Positions 8,737-16,812 of a stretch of 64,000 bases of DNA are shown here, one piece after another (position 1 is the first letter of the stretch; each line of letters begins with the position of its first letter). The stretch spans positions 124,001-188,000 of the forward strand of contig CACYSQ010000002.1 of NCBI GenBank assembly GCA_902777125.1, in the 5' to 3' direction. Origin of the DNA: Ruminococcus flavefaciens (GTDB lineage Bacteria > Bacillota > Clostridia > Oscillospirales > Ruminococcaceae). The position numbers and the translations under genes are program-made. Under the pieces are notes generated by a model. The model made no database searches and was not told the origin of the DNA. It saw only the letters and a list, made by a program, of their open reading frames with translations.

Positions 8737-9389
8737 GATCCGCCTTCCCTCAGAAGCCGGGCAGCCTCAGCCATGTCATCGGCTCTGAAAAGATAGCTTC
8801 CGGAAACGAGAACGTCCGAACCGGCATCTGTGACTATGGAAGCGGTCTCCGAATTAATGCCGCCGTCCACCTCGAGCCTGATGTCAAGTCCGAGCTCGTC
8901 AATCCGCTGCCTTATGAGACGCACCTTGTCAGCGGTCTCGGGAATGAAGCTCTGTCCCCCGAAGCCCGGCTCTACCGTCATAACGAGCACCATATCGAGC
9001 TTTTCAAGGTAGGGGTAGACTATATCAGCCGGAGTTGCAGGCTTTATTGCAAGCGCAGGCTTTGCGCCGCTTTTTCTGATAGTGTCGATAGTCTCCCCTA
9101 TATCGCTCACGCTCTCGGCATGGAAAGATATATAGTCCGCACCTGCCTTGGCAAACCTCTCCGCGTATTTAAGCGGATCGGTTATCATGAGGTGGACATC
9201 GAGAGTAAGACCGGTCACTTTCCTGACGCTTTCAAGTATGGGCAGCCCATAGGTGATATTATTGACGAACACGCCGTCCATAACGTCAAAATGGAGCATA
9301 TCTATGCCGTTTTTTTCGAGCTTTCTTATCTCGTTTTCAAGATTCAGCATATCCGCACTCAGAACGGACGCTGATATATACTTCTTCAA
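8730..9389 (-). CDS. rpe: Ribulose-phosphate 3-epimerase
   Basis: Interconverts D-ribulose 5-phosphate and D-xylulose 5-phosphate in the pentose phosphate pathway. At 219 aa it has the usual (beta/alpha)8 layout: SASVLSAD at the N-terminus, the metal-site HFDVMDGVFVNN, DVHLMI, FHAES, the MTVEPGFGGQSF phosphate/cap loop, and EVDGGI. The start is TTG 9389 with an AGAAGTGAT ribosome site. It is the promoter-proximal gene of the minus-strand operon leading to the Rnf-like genes and onward to dnaE. Confidence 0.97.
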   Translation of the reverse strand: MKKYISASVLSADMLNLENEIRKLEKNGIDMLHFDVMDGVFVNNITYGLPILESVRKVTGLTLDVHLMITDPLKYAERFAKAGADYISFHAESVSDIGETIDTIRKSGAKPALAIKPATPADIVYPYLEKLDMVLVMTVEPGFGGQSFIPETADKVRLIRQRIDELGLDIRLEVDGGINSETASIVTDAGSDVLVSGSYLFRADDMAEAARLLREGGSC

Positions 9390-9469
9390 ATAATCACTTC
9401 TTCCGGGAATTGAACGGTTAGCAGCGGCTTATGCCGTGCGCTTTTCTGTATGAGTTCTCACACACTTTT

Positions 9470-9498
9470 ATTATATAATATTTGCATGAAAACGTCAA
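9470..9498 (-). promoter_or_regulatory. Promoter of the rpe operon
   Basis: On the minus strand TTGACG (9498-9493) and TATAAT (9475-9470) are separated by 17 bases, a near-consensus housekeeping promoter. It is about 80 bases upstream of the rpe start and is the only strong promoter seen for the 9.4-1 kb minus-strand run. Confidence 0.8.
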
Positions 9499-9594
9499 TA
9501 TACTTCAATTGTTTTTTTTATTAATTTTATAGTCTCACGCTGCCATGAAATATTGTTCAAGCCCGGCTGCATAGTATTTTCTGAGGTGATCTTT

Positions 9595-10278
9595 ATGCTG
9601 CTCGAATTTATAAGGAGCATTCTCTGCTTTGCACTCCATATCGAGAGCGGTCAGGCTTTTCCGAAGCCACTTTCCAAGCGTGAGGAGGAGGAATGCTTCC
9701 GGCTGATGTCAGAGGGTGACAAGGACGCTAAAAACAGGCTCATCGAGCATAATCTCAGGCTCGTTGCACATATCGTGAAAAAGTACGCTCCTGCACATGC
9801 CGATCAGGACGAACTTATATCTATCGGTACTATCGGGCTTATCAAGGCTGTTTCAACGTTCGACTACACAAAAGGCGCAAGGTTCGCTACCTACGCGAGC
9901 AGGTGCATAGACAACGAGATACTGATGAATTTCAGGGCTGCCAAAAAATCTGCCGGGGACGTCTATATCAACGAGCCTGTCGAGACCGACAAGGACGGCA
10001 ACTCCCTTACGCTCATGGACCTAATCGACGACGGTCAGGATATACACGAACAGGTGGATATGCTCATAAAATCACGGCAGCTGTACGTTTTTCTCGGCAA
10101 GTGCCTCGATAAGCGCGAGCTCGAGATCATCGTCAACCGTTACGGTCTGTACGGGAAACATCCGCATACTCAGAACGAGACCGCGGAAATGCTCGGGATA
10201 TCGCGCTCATACGTCTCACGGATCGAGAAAAAGGCAGTCGAGAAGCTCCGGAAAATGTACGATACAACGCCGTTCTGA
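9595..10278 (+). CDS. sigK: RNA polymerase sporulation sigma factor SigK
   Basis: Sigma-70 family factor closest to SigK, the late mother-cell sigma factor of sporulation. Diagnostic stretches are AFPKPLSKREEE, LIEHNLRLVAHIVKKY, ELISIGTIGLIKAVSTFDYT, FATYASRCIDNEILM, and the region 4.2 helix LGISRSYVSRIEKKAVEKL. The hydrophobic N-terminus MLLEFIRSILCFALHIESGQ looks like the pro-sequence that SpoIVFB removes in Bacillus. I start at ATG 9595 (227 aa) because GAGGTGAT precedes it; a TTG at 9553 has no ribosome site. The gene is uninterrupted (no skin-type insertion). It is monocistronic or followed by the HD-domain gene. Confidence 0.92.
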   Translation: MLLEFIRSILCFALHIESGQAFPKPLSKREEEECFRLMSEGDKDAKNRLIEHNLRLVAHIVKKYAPAHADQDELISIGTIGLIKAVSTFDYTKGARFATYASRCIDNEILMNFRAAKKSAGDVYINEPVETDKDGNSLTLMDLIDDGQDIHEQVDMLIKSRQLYVFLGKCLDKRELEIIVNRYGLYGKHPHTQNETAEMLGISRSYVSRIEKKAVEKLRKMYDTTPF

Positions 10279-10288
10279 ATTTGAAAAG

Positions 10289-10317
10289 TTGACTGTTGCC
10301 GGCGCTTGTGCTATAAT
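10289..10317 (+). promoter_or_regulatory. Promoter of the HD-domain hydrolase gene
   Basis: TTGACT (10289-10294), 17 bases, TATAAT (10312-10317), just after the sigK stop codon. It gives the HD gene its own housekeeping promoter, so the gene need not depend on sigK transcription. Confidence 0.8.
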
Positions 10318-10352
10318 GAACAGAGAAAGCTATTATGAACGGGAGGCCGGAA

Positions 10353-10808
10353 ATGATATACACTGAACTTACAAAAAAGGCGATGCGCCTTGCTTACCGC
10401 GCACACCACGGACAGCTTGACAAGGCTGGTGTTCCGTATATTTTTCACCCATACCACCTTGCAGAGCAGATGAATGACGAGATATCGGTCTGTGCCGCAC
10501 TTCTGCACGATGTTGTCGAGGACACAGCCGTTACGCCGGAGGAGCTTGCGGCTGAGTTTCCGCCGGAGGTAGTAAATGCCGTCATGCTTCTGACTCACAC
10601 TGACGTCGAGGACTATTTTGACTATGTCAGGAAGGTGAGCCGCGACCCTGTTGCAGCAAAGGTGAAGCTTGCCGATCTGCGGCATAATTCCGATGCCTCA
10701 CGGCTTCCCTCCCCTATCGACAGCCGTGCTCAGGCAAGGCTGAAAAAGTACGCCGCTGCAATAGCGATACTCGAACAGGAATTAAAAAAAGGTCATGGTA
10801 CAGCATGA
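10353..10808 (+). CDS. Single-domain RelA/SpoT-type HD hydrolase
   Basis: A 151-aa HD-superfamily protein corresponding to the hydrolase half of Rel/SpoT proteins (MESH1-like small alarmone hydrolases). It shows YRAHHGQLDKAGVPYIFHP, the metal-binding HD box ALLHDVVEDTAVT, and KLADLRHNSD, in the order seen in (p)ppGpp hydrolases. No synthetase, TGS or ACT domain is present. The start is ATG 10353, six bases after GGGAGG; an upstream ATG at 10335 overlaps that ribosome site. It likely degrades (p)ppGpp or a related nucleotide, but the substrate is inferred from motif similarity alone. Confidence 0.85.
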   Translation: MIYTELTKKAMRLAYRAHHGQLDKAGVPYIFHPYHLAEQMNDEISVCAALLHDVVEDTAVTPEELAAEFPPEVVNAVMLLTHTDVEDYFDYVRKVSRDPVAAKVKLADLRHNSDASRLPSPIDSRAQARLKKYAAAIAILEQELKKGHGTA

Positions 10809-10823
10809 CCGTTTATAAAAAGC

Positions 10824-10850
10824 AATGGCGGCTCAATGCCGCCATTTTTG
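10824..10850. terminator. Bidirectional terminator
   Basis: AATGGCGGC / GCCGCCATT hairpin with flanking A-rich and T-rich stretches lies between the convergent HD-hydrolase gene (plus) and the dnaI-like gene (minus), serving both. Confidence 0.85.
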
Positions 10851-10856
10851 TGCTGT

Positions 10857-11816
10857 TTATGACTGCTCCGAACGCATTTGCAGACGGATATCATCGCCGT
10901 GGAATTCGAGACATTTATAGACGGCAACTATACGCGAAACTACACGCTCGTCGTATCTTCTGCTGATACCGCCGAAGTCGAGATTTGTGCTGATTATCGT
11001 AGGCTTGCCGCTGTTGAGCCGGGTATTGATGATGTTGTAGATCGTGGCTGTATAGAACGGCGTTTCGTACTCTGTTCCGAGGTCGTCAAGAATGAGCAGC
11101 TCGGTGTCCATGACCGCGTCTATCATCTCGGAGGAATGCTCGCGGCTGAAATGCTGCTTCTCGATATTTCTGAGAATATTTATTGCGGAATCGTAGATGA
11201 CACTGCAGCCCTTTTCGAGCACCTTATTGGCTATTGCAAGCGAAAGGTGGGTCTTTCCGAGACCGGTTCCGCCGAACATAAGAATGCTCATTGACGCGGG
11301 CGAAAAGTTCTCCGCGTAGTCCTTGGTGAAGTCGAGTATGCGGCTCATGATATCGTAGTCCCCGCCCTTGTAGTAGCTGAGCCTGAAAGTATCGAACGAC
11401 GAGAGCCTGAGCTGTGCGTTTTTATTGAGCTCGTCAGCGTAGAGCTTTCCGCACAGACGGCGGAGGCATTCGCAGTATTCACTGCCGGAAAAGCCCGTAT
11501 CTCCGCACTTCGGACAGGTATAATGTATATCGAGATAATCAGCCGGATAGCCGTTGCCGACAAGTATCCTCCGCGACATTTCCTGCGCCTCGAGGTTGTC
11601 CTTCTGGAGACAGCTTATCTTCTTAGCGATGTCCGGAGAATTGCTGCCGATCAGCTTGACGAGCTCCTTTCCGGTATTGAAAAGCTCGCTGTTGATCTCA
11701 GCGATCTGCGGTATTTTGCGGTTTATCTCGCGTATGCGCTCTTCATTTTCCTGAACTGCTCTGATACGTCTGCTGCGTATCATCGACTGAGCCTTTTCAA
11801 ATATTTCGTTATTCAT
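10857..11816 (-). CDS. DnaI/DnaC-type helicase loader ATPase
   Basis: AAA+ ATPase of the DnaC/DnaI family (319 aa) that loads the replicative helicase. A coiled N-terminal region is followed by a zinc-binding module CPKCGDTGF...CECLRR (about 101-120) as in Bacillus DnaI, Walker A GGTGLGKT at about 182-189, Walker B LLILDDLG, and the sensor region IISTNLDF. ATG 11816 follows GAGAGGTGA. It lies 10 bases downstream of the dnaD-like gene, so the pair is a primosome operon. Confidence 0.9.
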   Translation of the reverse strand: MNNEIFEKAQSMIRSRRIRAVQENEERIREINRKIPQIAEINSELFNTGKELVKLIGSNSPDIAKKISCLQKDNLEAQEMSRRILVGNGYPADYLDIHYTCPKCGDTGFSGSEYCECLRRLCGKLYADELNKNAQLRLSSFDTFRLSYYKGGDYDIMSRILDFTKDYAENFSPASMSILMFGGTGLGKTHLSLAIANKVLEKGCSVIYDSAINILRNIEKQHFSREHSSEMIDAVMDTELLILDDLGTEYETPFYTATIYNIINTRLNSGKPTIISTNLDFGGISRRYDERVVSRIVAVYKCLEFHGDDIRLQMRSEQS

Positions 11817-11826
11817 CGTTCACCTC

Positions 11827-12819
11827 TCAGAACTTGTTGATGACGACCTTGTATTTCTCAACGTCCGGCTCAGAGGACTTTCCGCGGCGCGAAGAGGAAT
11901 TTCCCTTGCGGTAGGCAGCCTCGGCGTCCTTGACCTGCTGCGGAGTTGTATAGCCGCTGTTTCTCCACGAAAGGAGGATCTTGTTTATGTAGTCGAACGA
12001 GAGCTTGTTTATGTTGTCGAGGGTGTTTTCGTAGGCAAGCTTTATAAGCTCGGGAGTAAAACCGGCGGTCTTCCAAGATGTTATGAACTCCGTCTGCTTT
12101 GGCGTCGGGCTTTTCTCCATTTCAAACATCTTCATTATGACTTTGGTGAATTCCTTTGCGGTACGCATACGCTCGACTTCATTCTGAGCTGCATTGAGGG
12201 TATTGATATCGTTTTCAGCCCATGAACAGGCTATTTTTTCAACATATCCCGGATTGGTCTTTTCAATTTCACTGCAATAGCCGAGTAGCACGAGTATGAC
12301 CTCTTTTTTCAGTCCGAGGTAATCGTACATCCATATTATCGAGTTCTGCTGATTATAGGTAAGCTTACCGAATGTACCCTCTGCCGCCTTGAAAAGTGCG
12401 GCGATATCAGGCGATCCCTTCATCATGCCGGATATTTCAGATGGTGTGAAGGTCTGCTTCCGGCGCTGCGGAACGACTTCATTCTGCTTCTGCGGAATGC
12501 TCTCCTGAACGGCAGAAGCTTCCGTGCGTACCGGCTGCGGAGACTGAATGATCTGCTTCATCTCGGGTACTGTTCCCTGTGGAGCTATAACGTTCACCTG
12601 CTGCCAGAAAAGAACGGCATCTGCGGCTTCTGACGGAGAAACGCCTGTATTCCGTGCTATTTCCTCGTCAGAGCATGGACGTCCAGAGCATCTGAGAAGA
12701 TACAGCAGCACCTTTAGCTGCTCACCTGTTGCGAGCTTCAAGAAATTATCCGCGACTACAAAAGGAACTCCGAACATTGTTCCCCATATCCCGCTGTTTG
12801 CTGTATATTCCACTTCCAT
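11827..12819 (-). CDS. DnaD-domain primosome protein
   Basis: DnaD/DnaB-family replication initiation protein (about 330 aa). It has an N-terminal winged-helix region (LKLATGEQLKVLLYLLRCSG), a Gln/Pro-rich linker, and a C-terminal DnaD domain containing KEVILVLLGYCSEIE and a YxxxI-like segment (FDYINKILLSW). A longer reading frame begins at ATG 12849, but that codon overlaps the promoter -10 box at 12848-12853, so translation must start downstream, at ATG 12819 or GTG 12813, next to GGAGG. It is followed by the dnaI-like gene. Confidence 0.85.
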   Translation of the reverse strand: MEVEYTANSGIWGTMFGVPFVVADNFLKLATGEQLKVLLYLLRCSGRPCSDEEIARNTGVSPSEAADAVLFWQQVNVIAPQGTVPEMKQIIQSPQPVRTEASAVQESIPQKQNEVVPQRRKQTFTPSEISGMMKGSPDIAALFKAAEGTFGKLTYNQQNSIIWMYDYLGLKKEVILVLLGYCSEIEKTNPGYVEKIACSWAENDINTLNAAQNEVERMRTAKEFTKVIMKMFEMEKSPTPKQTEFITSWKTAGFTPELIKLAYENTLDNINKLSFDYINKILLSWRNSGYTTPQQVKDAEAAYRKGNSSSRRGKSSEPDVEKYKVVINKF

Positions 12820-12847
12820 GACCTCCGTAAAAAACACTGTATCAAAC

Positions 12848-12876
12848 ATTATATCATAATTCGACCGGTTTGTCTA
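12848..12876 (-). promoter_or_regulatory. Promoter of dnaD-dnaI
   Basis: Minus-strand TAGACA (12876-12871), 17-base spacer, TATAAT (12853-12848). Its position decides the dnaD start by excluding the ATG at 12849. Confidence 0.8.
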
Positions 12877-13029
12877 TCATGAAAATGAACAATCACCGCC
12901 GTCATATTTCGTATATTTTTTCCACTTGCATAATCATCAACATGGCACACCTGACCGTCGTGTTCATACAGCACGACACTCCCTTTTCCAAAGGCTTTAT
13001 CAGGTGACGGTACAAGTTCCAACAAGAAT

Positions 13030-13059
13030 AAAAAAGCGCTACTTTTTTCAAGTAGCGCT
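13030..13059 (-). terminator. Terminator of the thyX-U32 operon
   Basis: AGCGCTACT / AGTAGCGCT stem, followed on the minus strand by a T6 run, about 40 bases after the U32 peptidase stop codon. The region from here to 12877 holds no convincing gene: a 75-codon minus-strand frame (12849-13076) spans both this hairpin and the dnaD promoter. Confidence 0.85.
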
Positions 13060-13096
13060 AATGCTGCATAAGCCAATCGGCTAAGTTAGCCCATGA

Positions 13097-14317
13097 TTAT
13101 GCCTGAGCTTTGCGGATAACCGTACCGGCAGGGAAAACGGTATCCGAGGGGAATGAGAACTTCATCATTGCGTGGTTCGCGGTCTCTATCCTTTCGCCGT
13201 TCTCGTCGTAAAGCTCGTCGAGCTTCATCTCAACGGGTCTGCTTTTGGGAGAGAGCAGCTCGACTGTATCGCCGGCAAAAAACCTGTTCCGCTGTGTGCA
13301 GTAGACAGTGCCGTTCTCGCAGTATTCTACTACCGCAACTACGTCGTATTCGCGGATATAGCCGCTGTTTTCGTAATACTGTGACTCCTCCGGAACGCCG
13401 AAGAAGAAGCCGTTGCAGTATTTTCTGTGACTGACCTTGTAAACCTCATCGCGTATCCAGTCCGGAAGTCTGAAATCGTAGGGGTTTTTGTAATACTCGT
13501 CCACTGCCATGCGGTAGGCGTTCGTGACAACAGCGACATAGTAAGCAGACTTTGCCCTGCCCTCTATTTTGAGGCTCATAACGCCTGCCTCCGCGAGCTT
13601 GTCGATGTGCTCTATCATGCACATATCCTTTGAATTTAGGATATATGTACCGTGCTCGTCCTCGAAAACCGGGAAGTATTCTCCGGGACGCTTTTCCTCC
13701 ATGAGGTGATATCCCCAGCGGCAGGGCTGGGCGCATTCGCCGCGGTTCGCATCGCGGTTCACAAGGTACTGCGAGAGAAGACATCTTCCCGAGAAAGAAA
13801 CGCACATTGCGCCGTGGACGAAGGTCTCGATATCGAGGTCGGGACTCGTTTTTGCCCTTATCTCGGCGATCTCGTCGAGCGAGAGCTCACGGGCGAGCAC
13901 TACTCTCTTTGCGCCCATATTGTAAAGCTCATTAGCCGTGACGTAGTTCACTATGCCGGTCTGAGTGGAAATGTGTATTTCCATATCCGGGACATATTTC
14001 TTGATAAGCGAGAGCAGACCGATATCCGCGACTATCATCGCGTCAACTCCTGCGGCGGCTGCGTCCCTGACGAAGCCCTCGAAGAAGGGTATCTCGTTGT
14101 TGCGCGGGAGAGTGTTGCAGGTCAGGTAGACCTTTACGCCCTTTGCGTGGGCATCTCTGACAGCCCTTGCAAGCTGCTCGCTGTCAAAATTCATCGGCGA
14201 CGAACGCATTCCGAACTGCTTTCCGCCGAGGTAAACGGCGTCCGCGCCGAAGCTCAGCGCCGCACCGAGACGTTCCTCGTCACCGGCTGGCGCAAGCACT
14301 TCAAGCTTACCGGTCAT
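13097..14317 (-). CDS. Peptidase U32 family protein (TrhP/RlhA-like)
   Basis: A 406-aa U32-family protein. Members once called collagenases are now linked to hydroxylation of tRNA uridine-34 (TrhP) or 23S rRNA (RlhA). It has the N-terminal LEVLAPAGDEERLGAALSFGADAVYLG, the segment VHGAMCVSFSGRCLLSQYLV and NRGECAQPCRW with the conserved cysteines, then NSKDMCMIEHI and SLKIEGRAKSAYYVA. The start is ATG 14317, which overlaps the mltG stop as TGATG. AGGAGGG precedes it. Which RNA it modifies cannot be told from sequence. Confidence 0.9.
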   Translation of the reverse strand: MTGKLEVLAPAGDEERLGAALSFGADAVYLGGKQFGMRSSPMNFDSEQLARAVRDAHAKGVKVYLTCNTLPRNNEIPFFEGFVRDAAAAGVDAMIVADIGLLSLIKKYVPDMEIHISTQTGIVNYVTANELYNMGAKRVVLARELSLDEIAEIRAKTSPDLDIETFVHGAMCVSFSGRCLLSQYLVNRDANRGECAQPCRWGYHLMEEKRPGEYFPVFEDEHGTYILNSKDMCMIEHIDKLAEAGVMSLKIEGRAKSAYYVAVVTNAYRMAVDEYYKNPYDFRLPDWIRDEVYKVSHRKYCNGFFFGVPEESQYYENSGYIREYDVVAVVEYCENGTVYCTQRNRFFAGDTVELLSPKSRPVEMKLDELYDENGERIETANHAMMKFSFPSDTVFPAGTVIRKAQA

Positions 14318-15705
14318 CAGTTGCCCTCCTGTTCCTCGGGGTGTTCAGCGAGATACTGAGCCTCTTCCTCGTGTATCCTTTCGACCTTTGCAAGGTGCTC
14401 CTCGTAGGTCACAGAGTATTCAGTAACGCCGGTATAAATATTTGCTGCGAAGTATCTGTAGTCTGTGTCGATAGCGTCGAGAACAGCGTCGATAGCCTGT
14501 ATACCGGGATTGCATATAGCTCCGGGAGGCAGTCCCTCACCGACATAGGTATCGTAGGCATCGAGCATAGCCTTGTTGCTTATCACAAGATTTGGCTTTA
14601 TCGTGAATTTAGCGTAGTTCGTGGTCGGGTCGGACTGGAGCTTTCCTGCGAACTCTCCCGGATCTTTCAGACGGTTCCAGAAAACGGAAGCGATGATGTT
14701 CATGGACTCGGGATTGCCGGATTCCTTCTGCACGATAGAGGCAAAGGTTATGAGCTGGTCGAGTGTAAGACCGCGCTGCTTCATCTTTGCATAGCGCTCG
14801 TTCGTCATCTTGGAATCGAAGTTGTAGTATATCTTCATGCAGACCTCGTCGATGTCCATATCCTCATAGAACATATAGGTATCGGGGAACGCATAGCCTT
14901 CCATTCTGCGGAACTTGAGGCTGTTGTCGGTACCCTTGAGCTCGTCCTCGAACTTGCAGCCGAAGTTGCCCGAATTGAAGGTAAAGAGGAAGTCTTCCGC
15001 CTTGCAGACCTTGTTTTCCTCAAGCTTTGCCGCTATTTCATCAAGCGTTATGCCCTCCGGGAACGTTACCTCGACAGAAACCTTGTTTTCACTTTCCTTG
15101 GAGGTGAGCTTCTGGATTATGGTTTCGTAAGCCATGTTTCCCCTGAGATAATACTGACCGGGGATATAGGAGGAATCTGCTTTTCTCAGCTTTGAGAAGA
15201 GTATGAAGATCTTGGGGTAGCGGATAATGCCCTTTTCCTCCAGCATATAGGCTATGTCGTCTATCGTGGCACCATCCTGCACCGTTACGGCATGGGGAGT
15301 GTCGTCCTTTCCGATGCCGAGAACGTCCTTTCCGCAGGTGATTATCGCAAGTGAGAGCACGATAGAAACAGCGATTATGAGCGTTGTGAGAATGAGAACG
15401 CCGGGAAGTCTGTTTCTCTGCTTTTTCTTCTTTTTCTTTTTTCTCCTGCGGGCAGGCGCAGTTCTTACGGGAGCTTCGGCTGTCTGACGCATCGCGCCGT
15501 TATCAGCAGGATACGGCTCATCAGGCACATTTTCTCCCTCCGGAGCAGCTTCGGGGAAAGCCTCCTCCGGGATAAAGGCAGCGTCCTCGGGGGTATAGGC
15601 AGCCGCCTCCGGAGCTTCGCCCTCCGGCGGCATATCCTCCCCACCGGGAGTGCTGGTCTCAAACTCCTTCAGTATATCATTGACGAGATCGTCGTTGTTA
15701 TTCAA
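14317..15705 (-). CDS. mltG: Endolytic transglycosylase MltG
   Basis: YceG/MltG family enzyme that cleaves nascent peptidoglycan strands near the membrane and limits glycan length. The 462-aa protein has an acidic, Pro/Glu-rich cytoplasmic N-terminus of about 90 residues, a Lys/Arg cluster, one membrane helix (LPGVLILTTLIIAVSIVLSL), a LysM-like segment, and the catalytic domain with SIVQKESGNPESMNIIASV, QSDPTTNYA, and the signature EGLPPGAICNPG. It starts at TTG 15705 after GAAAGGACGG. The long acidic cytoplasmic arm is larger than in E. coli but typical of Clostridia. Confidence 0.95.
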   Translation of the reverse strand: MNNNDDLVNDILKEFETSTPGGEDMPPEGEAPEAAAYTPEDAAFIPEEAFPEAAPEGENVPDEPYPADNGAMRQTAEAPVRTAPARRRKKKKKKKQRNRLPGVLILTTLIIAVSIVLSLAIITCGKDVLGIGKDDTPHAVTVQDGATIDDIAYMLEEKGIIRYPKIFILFSKLRKADSSYIPGQYYLRGNMAYETIIQKLTSKESENKVSVEVTFPEGITLDEIAAKLEENKVCKAEDFLFTFNSGNFGCKFEDELKGTDNSLKFRRMEGYAFPDTYMFYEDMDIDEVCMKIYYNFDSKMTNERYAKMKQRGLTLDQLITFASIVQKESGNPESMNIIASVFWNRLKDPGEFAGKLQSDPTTNYAKFTIKPNLVISNKAMLDAYDTYVGEGLPPGAICNPGIQAIDAVLDAIDTDYRYFAANIYTGVTEYSVTYEEHLAKVERIHEEEAQYLAEHPEEQEGN

Positions 15706-16255
15706 GGCATAGCACCGTCCTTTCTTCGGTAACGATCATGTTTATTCTCAGGTCATGCCCGAGCATGGGCAGACTGTCTGTTATCATAGCCTCATACGCC
15801 GGAGCTATGGTGAAGACCTCCGGGTGAGCGGCAAGGAAGCGGTCGTAGTAGCCGCCGCCGTAGCCGAGCCTTCCGCCGTCAGCAGTGAAGGCAAGTCCGG
15901 GAACGATACATACCGTATCGCGGGTAACGTCCGGCTGCGGGAGGGATATGTCCGGCTCGGAAATGCCGTAGCTTCCGGCAGTTAGCTCTGAGAGCGATGA
16001 AACGGTATGGAAGGTCATAGCCCCGTCTTTTCCGCAAAGCGGAAATGCGACCGTTTTTCCCTCCGAGAGAAGCCTTCCGGCTGTCTCCCATGTGTTAATC
16101 TCAGAGCCGAACGAGGCGTAGAGCAGGATAGTACCGGCATTTCTCACCCTGTCGAGAGAGAGCAGCCTTTCCGCTATCAAAGCCTCGGCTTTTTCAGAAT
16201 GAGCAGCCTTCCTTATCCCGGAAAATCTCCTGCGGAGGGTCTTTTTGTCCTCCAT
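15698..16255 (-). CDS. 5-formyltetrahydrofolate cyclo-ligase
   Basis: MTHFS (YgfA) family, 185 aa: ATP-dependent conversion of 5-formyl-THF to 5,10-methenyl-THF. Motifs include the N-terminal KKTLRRRFSGIRK, YASFGSEINTW, and the C-terminal signature LGYGGGYYDRFL, which binds folate and ATP phosphates. It overlaps mltG by 8 bases and begins one base after the DJ-1-like gene stop. It is in a folate-related operon with thyX two genes upstream. Confidence 0.93.
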   Translation of the reverse strand: MEDKKTLRRRFSGIRKAAHSEKAEALIAERLLSLDRVRNAGTILLYASFGSEINTWETAGRLLSEGKTVAFPLCGKDGAMTFHTVSSLSELTAGSYGISEPDISLPQPDVTRDTVCIVPGLAFTADGGRLGYGGGYYDRFLAAHPEVFTIAPAYEAMITDSLPMLGHDLRINMIVTEERTVLCLE

Positions 16256-16256
16256 G

Positions 16257-16799
16257 TCAGAAGCACATTATTGATGCGCGGATACGGTCGCTCTCAGCCT
16301 TTGATACGGCTTTTTCAACGAGGGCAAGTCCGAATTCAACGGCAGTTCCGGCACCGCGTGAGGTGATGAAAATACCGTCCGCAGCAACAGGCTCACTGCC
16401 TGTCTCAGCGCCCTCGAGCTGTGTCTCGAAGCCCTCGTAGCAGACAGCCTTTCTGCCCTTGAGAAGTCCTCTGTGACCGAGGATAGAGGGAGCTGCACAT
16501 ATTGCGCCGATGTATTTGCCGTTGGCTGTGCAGAAGTCGATAGCTTTCTGCACATAGGGCGATTTTTCAAGATTGAGAGTACCGGGCATACCGCCGGGAA
16601 GAACTATCATTTCAAGCTCGTCCGTGAGCGGAGCCTCCTGCTGGATAGTGTCTGTTACCATAGTCACACCGTGCGAGCTGGTTATCATGTTGTCCCCTAC
16701 TCCGACGGTAACTACCTTTTTGCCGGCTCTTCTGAGAAGGTCGATAGGAGCAATGGCTTCGGTCTCCTCAAAGCCGTCAGCAAGAAAAACGTAGATCAT
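16257..16799 (-). CDS. DJ-1/PfpI family protein (YajL-like)
   Basis: A 180-aa DJ-1/PfpI flavodoxin-like fold protein. It has VFLADGFEETEAIAPIDLLRRAG at the N-terminus (the Glu near the nucleophile), VLPGGMPG, and the nucleophile elbow GAICAAPSILG with Cys at about position 101. Members are called deglycases or glyoxalases or chaperones; the true activity is debated. The start is ATG 16799 after AAAGGA. It sits in the thyX operon. Confidence 0.9.
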   Translation of the reverse strand: MIYVFLADGFEETEAIAPIDLLRRAGKKVVTVGVGDNMITSSHGVTMVTDTIQQEAPLTDELEMIVLPGGMPGTLNLEKSPYVQKAIDFCTANGKYIGAICAAPSILGHRGLLKGRKAVCYEGFETQLEGAETGSEPVAADGIFITSRGAGTAVEFGLALVEKAVSKAESDRIRASIMCF

Positions 16800-16812
16800 A
16801 GCAATTATCCTT

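Noticed and set aside
12849-13076. Minus-strand 75-codon frame with protein-like stretch GSVVLYEHDGQVCHVDDY
   Set aside because: It begins inside the terminator of the upstream operon, has no ribosome site, and its end overlaps the dnaD promoter.
14167-15195. Plus-strand 342-codon frame
   Set aside because: Antisense to the U32 peptidase and mltG genes; no ribosome site and no family features.
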